Of a DNA stretch of 59,366 bases, positions 9,501-15,222 are shown piece by piece. Origin of the DNA: Faecalibacterium longum CLA-AA-H243 (lineage in GTDB: Bacteria > Bacillota > Clostridia > Oscillospirales > Ruminococcaceae); the NCBI RefSeq assembly GCF_020687245.1, contig NZ_JAJEQG010000014.1, positions 1 to 59,366 of the forward strand, read 5' to 3'. A program made the translations under genes and the position numbers. Under the pieces are notes generated by a model that saw only the letters and a list, made by a program, of their open reading frames with translations, ran no database searches and was not told where the DNA came from. Position 1 is the stretch's first letter; each line of letters begins with the position of its first letter.

Positions 9501-10798
9501 AAGAGGATAATCTGACGCAGCTGATTTTCTGCGATATGTCCACGCCCAAGGGAGACGGCTCGTTCAATGTCTACGATGATATTCGCACAAAGCTGCTTGC
9601 CGCCGGGGTGCCGGAATCGGAGGTCGAGTTCATCCACAACGCTGATACTGAAGGTAAGAAAGCGGATTTGTTCTCCAAAGTCCGCAGCGGCAAGGTGCGT
9701 GTCCTGCTGGGCAGCACTGCAAAGATGGGCGCAGGCACCAATGTCCAGACCCTGCTGGTGGCCGTGCATCATCTGGATGTAGGCTGGCGACCGTCCGATA
9801 TGACCCAACGCAACGGCCGAATCATCCGTCAGGGCAACAAAAACAAACAAGTTTACGTCTATAATTACGTCACGGAGGGGACATTCGACGCCTACCTCTG
9901 GCAAACGCTGGAAAACAAGCAGAAGTTTATTTCGCAGATCATGACGAGCAAATCTCCGATGCGCTCCTGTGATGATGTGGATGAGCAGGCTCTTTCGTAT
10001 GCCGAGGTCAAGGCCCTATGCGCAGGCGACCCGCGCATCCGGGAAAAGATGGATCTGGATGTGCAGGTAGCAAAGCTCAAGGTGCTGCGCTCGGATTACC
10101 AGAACCAGAAATATCGTCTGGAAGATAAGCTGCTCAAGCATTACCCGGAGGAAATTCAGAAAGCGAAGAACCGTATTGCGGCTCTGAAAAACGATGCCCA
10201 AATCGCAGACGCACACCCGCAGGATAAGGAGAACTTCTGCGGCATGACGATCAAGGGCATGGTGTTCGATGAGAAAAAAGCAGCTGGTGAGCGGCTGATG
10301 CTCGCCTGCAAGGAGATGCCGAATGCGGATATGATGCTGCTGGGCACCTATCGCGGCTTTGAGCTTAACATTCGCTTTGACAGTTTCAAGAATGAGCATC
10401 AAATCGTTCTCCGCGGCGAGCTGAGTTATCCGGTACCGCTGGGCGATGACCCTCGCGGCAACATCGTCCGTCTGGACAATGCCATCGGCAATTTTGCCGA
10501 CCGCATTGCCGATGCTGAGGCCGCACTGGATTCTCTGGAACAGCAGAAGCAGGCCGCAGAGGTTGAAATCGCCAAGCCGTTTGCGCAGGAGGAAGAACTG
10601 CAAACCAAGTCTGCCCGCCTTGCAGAATTGGATGCGCTGTTGAACATGGAGCATCAGTCCAGCCGGACAGAACCCGAAGCGGAAGAAAAGCCGGATGCCC
10701 GCCCCTCTGTGCTGGCTGCGTTGGAAGAAAAGGCTGATAAAGTGGAGCCTGTCCGACCATTCAAATCTTACTTGGATAAGGATGGTGATGCCCGGTGA
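3542..10798 (+). CDS. Giant ICE protein: ArdC-like N-terminus, N6-methylase-like and SNF2/DEAD helicase domains
   Basis: 2,418 residues with AAGGAGG before ATG 3542. The N-terminus (about 30-90) resembles ArdC-type ssDNA-binding domains. Residues 255-375 are a proline/alanine/glutamate-rich linker. A methylase fold follows with ILEPSMGVGNFFG near 917 and an IGNVPFG version of NPPF near 981. The helicase has HEVGAGKS near 1595 (Walker A variant), VDESQN near 1759 and QRNGRIIRQGN near 2090. A coiled-coil tail runs from 2270. Proteins of this type sit beside relaxases in ICEs of Clostridia and are thought to protect or process transferred DNA. Oddity: the linker region also codes for TnpV in the +1 frame (4311-4667). 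It overlaps mobC by 4 bases (GTGA). Confidence 0.85.
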   Translation: MPSKTEEYLALAQRTANGLTRYWESWTDYLTTASRLYKYPFADQLMIYAQRPDATACADFDIWNNRMNRYVRRGAKGIALLDESSGFPRLHYVFDVSDTGVRRNSRDPEVWQYNDDLKQPVSEMLSKTYGISGERISQQLADVVGKLVADYWDNNGGDIRAIVDGSLLMDYDEAGVEMQFKSAATISVTYTLLERCGFEPAGWFDKDDFQAIYNFSTPDAVFALGGAVSDMSREVLRNIERTVKTTIRRRNAERSQYEYEQQERDLLDRRGLPAPEPDPEPAPEAAGQVRQAAPDLPETASPGAVPHDADEREPVSAPDGGGADGREPDAADHGAASEAGPSPGQSAESTDVGAAHEQPESTGRGTGADGADLQLSFLDANIPTEAQQIEKIDQAESEKTPSAFVLSQAEIENELRKHGSGFAGGKQRIMALYQTQPDRKLRAKALAKEYGIGGHSHDFLDGSRGFVNHDWKGLEFDHYPDHQKITLKWAQVEKYIDLMIQSDRYLTDKEKEQRTARQEAECQLPMLDGTVAAEYTALKKQYPNTLVGFELNGNYLFYDKDAVAVERILRTNLLSQENVLGKVKVTGFPSEQWAAESKKLWAAGNNVYLAGLNENGSHHQTKYLREADYLPIGSIIKLDGRDFRVEHVNFTFKSVSLQDMELTKNRLPIFRNEHLPHIRELYEEQQAAAIDLVPEKEVSYKIGDEVVVDLPTRTIEGTVGYIGDTDVRIDTSAHGQSWDNEVINKRQFEDGLRQVEAQLSDEELDELPISAVMDGKVQTFPDATALDEALNAEPAPEPAGNFRITDDHLGEGGAKQKYARNIEAIRTLFKLEQEHRGATAEEQQVLSQYVGWGGLSDAFDPSKDNWAKEYAELKNLLSEDEYTAARSSTLNAHYTSPVVIRSIYEAVEKMGFKSGNILEPSMGVGNFFGMLPDTMADSRLYGVELDSITGRIAKKLYPQADITVAGFETTDRQDFYDLAIGNVPFGQYKVNDKAYNKLGFNIHNYFFAKAIDQVRPGGVIAFVTSRYTMDSKDSTARKHMAECADLLGAIRLPNNAFKANAGTEVVLDIIFLQKRDRPIDHEPDWVQLGKTEDGFAINQYFVDHPEMVLGELTTESTPYGHDLTVAPIEGAVLADQLAEAVQHIEGQYVEVEVETPDVADAEVERKTLPADPDVKNFSYAVVDGEVYYRENSIMTQVELSDNAKARVTGMVELRQIVNQLIQEQLDDYPDEDIKATQAKLNTAYDAFTAKYGLLNDRKNGRLFEDDSSYYLLCSLENLDENKQLKSKADMFTKRTIRPEHTITSVDTPSEALAVSIGEHGRVDLPYMAELLGSPGDYERITTELQGVIFKDPSADADEPEAGWQTADEYLSGNVRNKLRMAQLAAESHPEFKINVEALTKAQPKDLEASEIDIRLGATWLNPAIVQQFMMETFQPPYRIRYNNLIQVRYSPFTSEWRIGNKSAAGMYDIMSTETYGTHRANAYKILEDTLNLRDCRIYDTIEEDGKERRVLNQKETMLAQQKQQAIKDTFAGWVWQDPQRRNLLVKQYNELFNSTRPREYDGSHIHFVGMNPEINLREHQRNAVAHVLYGGNTLLAHEVGAGKSFEMAASAMESKRLGLCQKSLFVVPNHLTEQWASEFLRLYPNAKLLVTSKKDFEPANRKRFCARIATGDYDAVIIGHSQFEKIPLSAERQARIIEDQIEEIEKAIAEAKEQSGEHFTVKQMEKTRKTLEVKLKKLQSTDRKDDVVTFEQLGVDRLFVDESQNYKNLYLYTKMRNVAGLSTSEAQKSSDMFGKCRYLDEVTGGRGVIFATGTPISNSMTEMYTLMRYLQYSTLQQKQLTHFDAWASTFGETTTAIELAPEGTGYRARTRFAKFFNLPELMNMFKEAADIKTSDQLHLPVPEAKFETVVVKPSEIQQDMVKSLSERAAEVHSGAVDPSVDNMLKITSDGRKIGLDQRLMNPLTPDDPDSKLNACVDNVLRIWNETKEDNLTQLIFCDMSTPKGDGSFNVYDDIRTKLLAAGVPESEVEFIHNADTEGKKADLFSKVRSGKVRVLLGSTAKMGAGTNVQTLLVAVHHLDVGWRPSDMTQRNGRIIRQGNKNKQVYVYNYVTEGTFDAYLWQTLENKQKFISQIMTSKSPMRSCDDVDEQALSYAEVKALCAGDPRIREKMDLDVQVAKLKVLRSDYQNQKYRLEDKLLKHYPEEIQKAKNRIAALKNDAQIADAHPQDKENFCGMTIKGMVFDEKKAAGERLMLACKEMPNADMMLLGTYRGFELNIRFDSFKNEHQIVLRGELSYPVPLGDDPRGNIVRLDNAIGNFADRIADAEAALDSLEQQKQAAEVEIAKPFAQEEELQTKSARLAELDALLNMEHQSSRTEPEAEEKPDARPSVLAALEEKADKVEPVRPFKSYLDKDGDAR
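4311..4667 (+). CDS. tnpV: TnpV-family transposon-encoded protein, nested in the helicase gene
   Basis: 118 residues starting MNTNSRNVTYSTVGDY and ending LVLTELIYS, with the TnpV core PLGKYGRLRRTYL, GSLYPHLMEVEQTA and WVQHMNSLKAQAEE. It lies wholly inside the 3542-10798 gene in the +1 frame. It has its own AAAGGAG six bases before ATG 4311, so it is very probably translated. The host frame over the same bases gives only low-complexity proline/alanine/acid-rich linker. That fits overprinting, with tnpV setting the sequence. The function of TnpV is not established. Confidence 0.8.
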   Translation: MNTNSRNVTYSTVGDYQLPNLILNQPRKPLGKYGRLRRTYLKQHRPVLYHTMLMNGSLYPHLMEVEQTAESRMQQTMEQLLKQDPAPDKAQNQLMWVQHMNSLKAQAEELVLTELIYS

Positions 10799-11127
10799 CG
10801 GAGCACCGTGACCAGCAGATCCATTTTCGTGTCAGCAAAGTCGAACTGGAACGCATTCGTCAGAAGATGGAAAGTTGCGGTATTTTGAGCATTGGCTCTT
10901 ATCTGCGAAAAATGGCTCTGGATGGTTACTGCCTGAATCTTGATTTACCACAGCTGCGTCGGATGGCGTACCTTCTTCAGAATTGCAGCAACAACCTGAA
11001 TCAGGTGGCGAAACGGGCCAATGAAAGCGGGCAGCTCTATGCCGCCGATTTAGAGGACTTGCGTAGTCGGTTGGATGAGCTGATAGCTATTGGCAAGCAA
11101 CTTCTCGACAAACTCACCGAACTCTAA
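10795..11127 (+). CDS. mobC: MobC-type relaxosome accessory protein
   Basis: 110 residues with a GTG start overlapping the helicase stop (GTGA). It has an N-terminal ribbon-helix-helix-like region (IHFRVSKVELERIRQKMES, GSYLRKMALDG) and the MobC signature NLNQVAKRANESG near residue 62. MobC proteins bind oriT and help the relaxase open it. The position between helicase and relaxase fits. A short hairpin CCCGCAG/CTGCGGG without a T-run follows the stop. Confidence 0.85.
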   Translation: MTEHRDQQIHFRVSKVELERIRQKMESCGILSIGSYLRKMALDGYCLNLDLPQLRRMAYLLQNCSNNLNQVAKRANESGQLYAADLEDLRSRLDELIAIGKQLLDKLTEL

Positions 11128-11176
11128 AAAATTTCCCGCAGTAGGAGGCTGCGGGCTTACATAACGGTTGACATCC

Positions 11177-11206
11177 TTGCAAGGCAGGGACCGATACCTT
11201 TATAAT
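11177..11206 (+). promoter_or_regulatory. Promoter for the CD1845-like/relaxase genes
   Basis: TATAAT at 11201-11206 with TTGCAA at 11177-11182 (18-bp spacing). The -35 lies within a 10-bp palindrome CCTTGCAAGG (11175-11184), a possible operator. Confidence 0.55.
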
Positions 11207-11235
11207 AGGGGCGAAAGGAAAGGTTGGTGTTTGAT

Positions 11236-11514
11236 ATGAGGATTCTGTTCAAGATGGTGCTTGCCCCGATCTCTCTGTTTGTAGCTTTTCTGGCTCTGAT
11301 GGCAAAGTGGCTGCTTACCTTGTCCAGCTATATTGTTGCGCCATTGATGCTGTATATTTTCGGCTGCGGCATCTACACCGTCTACCGCCAGACTTGGGAT
11401 CAGTTTTTGATTCTGCTGGTTGCTGAATTTTTGTGCTTTGTCCTTTTTGTCGGCGCAACTGCAATGGTGGAGGGCGTTGAACGATTCAGCGGTTGGTTCC
11501 GGGACGTGATTTGA
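11236..11514 (+). CDS. CD1845-family small membrane protein
   Basis: 92 residues with two or three membrane helices (about 4-30, 32-48 and 58-76). Proteins of this size and hydrophobic pattern (MRILFKMVLAPISL...) sit between MobC and the relaxase in many Clostridia ICEs and are annotated as the CD1845 family, function unknown. ATG 11236 is preferred to the TTG at 11224 because GAAAGGAAAGG is well spaced for it. Confidence 0.7.
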   Translation: MRILFKMVLAPISLFVAFLALMAKWLLTLSSYIVAPLMLYIFGCGIYTVYRQTWDQFLILLVAEFLCFVLFVGATAMVEGVERFSGWFRDVI

Positions 11515-11568
11515 TTTTGAATCTTTTGTCGCCTTCGGGCGGCTTTTTCATTTGGGGGGTGATCTGCT

Positions 11569-12951
11569 CTGGCTGCTACTCGTCTGATTGCACTGCATCA
11601 GCACAAAGGGAAATCTATCGCCGCCTGCCTAAAAGACCGCACTGACTATGCACAGAACCCCGACAAGACTGAAAAGGGCGAGCTTGTCAGTAGTTATCAA
11701 TGCAGCCCGCTTACCGTGGATGAGGAGTTCATGCTCACAAAGAAGCTATACGAGCAGGCCACCGGGCGCAGCCAAAAAAGCAATGTCATCGCCTATCAGA
11801 TACGGCAATCCTTCCGGCCCGGTGAAATCACGGCAGAGGAAGCCAACCGCATCGGCTACGAACTGGCCTCCCGATTTCTGAAAGGCAAACACGCCTTTAT
11901 TGTTGCCACTCATACTGACCGGGAACACATCCACAACCATATCATCTACAATTCCACTGCACTGGACGGCACCCGGAAATTTCGGGATTTTTTCTTTTCC
12001 GGTCTGGCAGTGCAGCGATTGAGCGATCTGATCTGTCTGGAACATCAGCTTTCCGTAATCGAAAAGAAGCCTTACCGGGAGCGGCAGAAGCGCATCACTT
12101 ACCCGCCAAGGGAAAGCAACCGCGACCGGCTGTGCGGTATCATCGATGAAATTTTGCAGCAGGAACCCACCGACTACGAAGAATTTTTGCAAAAGCTGGA
12201 ACAGCAGGGCTATGAAATCAAACGCGGCAAATACACTTCCGTCAAGGGCGCACGGCAGAAGCGCTTTATCCGTTTCAAGACACTGGGTGCTGGGTACAGT
12301 GAGGAAGAAATCAAGGCGGTGTTGGCTGGTAGGGCAAAGCATCATCCCCATCAGAAACAGCCACCAAAGGAACAGACATTTCAGTTGCTGGTGGACATTC
12401 AAGCGAAACTTGCCGAGGGCAAGGGCGGTGGATACGAGCGTTGGGCGAAGAAGCACAACCTGAAAGAGATGTCCAAAACGCTGATTTTTCTGCAACAGCA
12501 GAAAATCAGCAGCGCAGACGAGCTAAAGGAATGTGCGGATGCTGCACTTTCTCGCTATCACGAACTGGGCGATTCCATCAAAACCTCTGAGAAGCGGCTG
12601 GCAGAAATCGCAGTGCTGAAAGCACACATCATCAACTATGCCAAGACTCGACCTGTGTATGATGCCTACCGTAAAGCTGGGTACAGCAAAAAGTTTTTGG
12701 AAGAGCACTGCACAGAAATCACGCTGCACAAGGCGGCGAAAGCGGCGTTTGATGAATCCAATTTGAAAACGCTCCCCAAGATTAAGGAGTTGGATGCGGA
12801 ATATTCCAAACTGCTGACAGAAAAGAAAGCACGCTACCCGGACTACCGCAAGGCGCGCGATGAGATGCAGGAGCTTCTTCAAGCGCAGAAAAATATCGAG
12901 CTTTTCTTTGATGAGGAAAAGGATCCAAAGCAAACCGAACATTCCAGATAA
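11569..12951 (+). CDS. MobA/VirD2-type relaxase, probably starting at CTG
   Basis: 460 residues if translation starts at CTG 11569. The frame is closed by TGA at 11560 and the first ATG (11716) would remove about 49 conserved residues. The upstream part reads (M)AATRLIALHQHKGKSIAACL, then DRTDYAQNPDKT with the likely catalytic Tyr27. GGGGGGTGAT ends nine bases before the CTG. The metal-binding motif is HTDREHIHNHIIYNS at about 116-130. The C-terminal 150 residues are coiled-coil. It nicks oriT and pilots single-stranded DNA. A frame-preserving loss of an ATG or a sequencing error is the alternative to a real CTG start. Confidence 0.85.
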   Translation: MAATRLIALHQHKGKSIAACLKDRTDYAQNPDKTEKGELVSSYQCSPLTVDEEFMLTKKLYEQATGRSQKSNVIAYQIRQSFRPGEITAEEANRIGYELASRFLKGKHAFIVATHTDREHIHNHIIYNSTALDGTRKFRDFFFSGLAVQRLSDLICLEHQLSVIEKKPYRERQKRITYPPRESNRDRLCGIIDEILQQEPTDYEEFLQKLEQQGYEIKRGKYTSVKGARQKRFIRFKTLGAGYSEEEIKAVLAGRAKHHPHQKQPPKEQTFQLLVDIQAKLAEGKGGGYERWAKKHNLKEMSKTLIFLQQQKISSADELKECADAALSRYHELGDSIKTSEKRLAEIAVLKAHIINYAKTRPVYDAYRKAGYSKKFLEEHCTEITLHKAAKAAFDESNLKTLPKIKELDAEYSKLLTEKKARYPDYRKARDEMQELLQAQKNIELFFDEEKDPKQTEHSR

Positions 12952-12960
12952 ACAATACGA

Positions 12961-13010
12961 CCCTGAGAACTTTGCCGCTTATCCGGCAAGGTTCTCGGGG
13001 CCTTTTTTGC
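12961..13010 (+). terminator. Terminator of the mobilisation operon
   Basis: The stem CTGAGAAC-TTTGCCG / CGGCAAG-GTTCTCGG is followed by GGGCCTTTTTTG. It lies between the convergent relaxase and NADAR-nuclease genes. Confidence 0.8.
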
Positions 13011-13017
13011 TTATTAC

Positions 13018-14910
13018 TCAGTCTATACTCAGAGCAGCATTTCCGGCGCTTTCAATTTGTTTGGCAATCATGTTTTCCAGTTCCTGCGTGATCGTTGCAC
13101 AATTTGCAACTCGGTAATTCCAGAAATAAGAAACACCTTCGCACTCTTCCACGGACAAATCACTGTTGACCAAAAGCAGTCGGTCGGAGGTTACTTTCAG
13201 CTTTTCGCATAGAGAAGCGTATTTTCCATAATCAATACTTCGGCTGGACGATTTGGCTTCCACCCAGAAGAATTTTCCGTTGATGGAAAACGCAACATCC
13301 AGTTCATGCGTGCTCCCTGCGGATGCCGCTTCTGAAAGAATCACATTGGAGCAAAGCGAAACTTCTGCACCCTGCTCCTCCTGATAGCGATTCAAAATCT
13401 GCTGAACCTGATGCTCCACAAAAAGTTCCAGCCACTTCCCGCTCAGGAAATGCCGGACAGTCTCATTTTGCGCAAGCTCATAGACGATATTCTGCGGATA
13501 GATCACAATGGATGCAAAAAGTCCCATTTTATCCCACGTCTGAGCGATTTCCGAAAGTGTGGCAAACGAATTCTTGGAAGTACCCTTTGGGATACGGAAC
13601 GAAAAAGAGCCGTCACTCTGCATATGTGTCCGAATAAACTGCAAGAAATCCACCACTACCGGGTCGCAAAGAGCTTCGCCTGTTTTCCATGCCATCCGCT
13701 GAACGGCAATCGGCGGAAGTTTTTTCGGTACGACCTGCTGAACGATTTTATACCCACAGCGTTCCAGATGTTCCAATGCGGTCAAAGGCTTCGGAGGGAT
13801 TTTTTCTTTAACTTCGGACTTTTCTGCACCGGATGTATTCTCAGTCAGATAGTTAAACTTCCATCCGTATTCCCAAGCAGGCGAACGGGTCAACACACCA
13901 ACTGCATGAAATCCGCTGTCCGGTTCCTCCATCGGAAATGTGATTTTGTTCTTTTGGATATTGATTTGGAGCGTTTTATTTTTCAGCGCTTTCTGATAAA
14001 CGTCAAGAAGGAATTCCTTTCCCTTATATGTCAGCTCACTGGAATTGTTTGCAGAAAGACCAGCATTTTTTGCCAAAGAGAGAAGCAGACAGGTCACTTT
14101 GGGCAGCTCAAGGATATGCTCCATCTGCGCAGCGTCCGGAATCACTTCCGCATTTGCGTTATCGGGCTGCGGCAATTCGTCTGCCGGAGTCTCCTTTGCT
14201 GGTGCAGAAACTTCGGGTGTCATTGTTGAAGCAGCCTCAGATTTTCCAGACTTGGGCAAAGGTTTCGGCTCCGTATAGACCTCATCAATAAATAATTCAT
14301 AGGAATCAATGCACGAAAGTTTTCCTGCCGCTGCAAGTCCCACATAAATCGCAGCCGCCCGTGAGGAATCGCCATAATACTTTTTAGAATCCGCGGCGGC
14401 AGCAATATCAGAAAAGGCATTATATCGGCTCAGCTTCGCTGCCTTTTCCGGGAACTGCTTCAATGCACGGCAGTAGAGCCATTCAAAAAACGAATCCATG
14501 TACGGCTCTGTCGGATACTCGTTTCCTTCCAGCGAGTAACGAAGCAGCTCTCCACTGGTTCTCAGCCGGGTGTCTTTATGAACCTTGGGCGGTTCGCAGG
14601 TCAAAAGGTCAGCAAATGGCCCGCCATGTTCAAATACTTTGGCAGCCTCAAAAACCGTGCTGATGGGTACATCCTGCGCAACAGAATCCAGATGCAGCAA
14701 AAGCCGCAAAGAAGAAACAGCTTCACCCTCCGGCTGAACGGATGCAGAGCTGATTTCCAGAATCGAAACATCCGGGTCTGTTATATGGACGGCATCATGG
14801 ACGGCACGGATATTCTGCCGCTTGCTGCCTTTTATCCATGTGAATGTCACCGGCTGTTCTCTGCAATAGGGATAGCCGGATATGGGAAAACAAATGGTTC
14901 GTGTTGCCAT
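13018..14910 (-). CDS. NADAR domain - PD-(D/E)XK (DUF1887/Card1-like) nuclease fusion
   Basis: 630 residues starting MATRTICFPISGYPY. GGAGGTGTTC lies directly before ATG 14910; the longer open frame to 15192 has no ribosome binding site. Residues 1-205 match the DarT1-associated NADAR pattern: FTWIKGSKRQNIRAVHDA, ILEISSAS, TVFEAAKVFEHGGPF, SGELLRYSLEGNEYP, FFEWLYCRAL and SSRAAAIYVGLAAAG. A linker (205-250) and an unrecognised middle part follow. The C-terminus (about 490-600) has GKWLELFVEH, HELDVAFSINGKFFWVEAKSSS, the nuclease signature of Card1/Can2. NADAR proteins act on ADP-ribosylated bases or NAD-derived nucleotides; a stand-alone toxin, defence or repair role is inferred. It lies alone on the minus strand between two modules. 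Confidence 0.65.
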   Translation of the reverse strand: MATRTICFPISGYPYCREQPVTFTWIKGSKRQNIRAVHDAVHITDPDVSILEISSASVQPEGEAVSSLRLLLHLDSVAQDVPISTVFEAAKVFEHGGPFADLLTCEPPKVHKDTRLRTSGELLRYSLEGNEYPTEPYMDSFFEWLYCRALKQFPEKAAKLSRYNAFSDIAAAADSKKYYGDSSRAAAIYVGLAAAGKLSCIDSYELFIDEVYTEPKPLPKSGKSEAASTMTPEVSAPAKETPADELPQPDNANAEVIPDAAQMEHILELPKVTCLLLSLAKNAGLSANNSSELTYKGKEFLLDVYQKALKNKTLQINIQKNKITFPMEEPDSGFHAVGVLTRSPAWEYGWKFNYLTENTSGAEKSEVKEKIPPKPLTALEHLERCGYKIVQQVVPKKLPPIAVQRMAWKTGEALCDPVVVDFLQFIRTHMQSDGSFSFRIPKGTSKNSFATLSEIAQTWDKMGLFASIVIYPQNIVYELAQNETVRHFLSGKWLELFVEHQVQQILNRYQEEQGAEVSLCSNVILSEAASAGSTHELDVAFSINGKFFWVEAKSSSRSIDYGKYASLCEKLKVTSDRLLLVNSDLSVEECEGVSYFWNYRVANCATITQELENMIAKQIESAGNAALSID

Positions 14911-15222
14911 GAACACCTCCAACTTTTTAGGACAAACAAGTTTATGTAAATCAAGTATAGCACAATCCCGGATGTGCTGCATAGCACTATTTTCTGCTTC
15001 CGGGAATCCATCTGTGCAAAAAGTGCCGATACCACAGGCATCGGCACTCAGATTAAAAAGCATTTTGCAAAAATGTGCAGCCTGCATCCACCGGATGCAG
15101 AACACAAGGGGTTTGGGCACGGCCCAACAAGCATTTTGAATTTGATTTTTAGAAATCAGATTCAAAAATTGCAAGTTGGTACCAGCTTGCACTGCTTGCA
15201 GAAGCTTTGAAGAAAAAGAGTA
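14911..15222. other. Intergenic region between the NADAR-nuclease and subtilase genes
   Basis: It holds an extended -10 (TGC-TATACT, minus strand, 14954-14962) that would serve the NADAR-nuclease gene, the minus-strand terminator at 15016-15048, and a 15-bp imperfect hairpin at about 15134-15167. No coding frame here has a ribosome binding site. Confidence 0.55.
15016..15048 (-). terminator. Terminator of the kinase/FHA/subtilase operon
   Basis: On the minus strand the stem GTGCCGATG / TATCGGCAC (9 bp, one mismatch) is followed by TTTTTGCAC. It lies about 175 bases after the subtilase stop. Confidence 0.7.

Noticed and set aside
3524-10760. Long minus-strand open frames opposite the methylase-helicase gene
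   Set aside because: They are shadows of the high-GC third positions of the real gene, with no ribosome sites.
11166-11206. TTGACA at 11168 paired with TATAAT at 11201 as a promoter
   Set aside because: The spacing is 27 bp, too long. TTGCAA at 11177 with 18 bp is the better -35.
14911-15192. N-terminal extension of the NADAR-nuclease gene
   Set aside because: A strong GGAGGTG and the conserved start MATRTICFPISG lie at 14910. The extension covers a terminator and the promoter.
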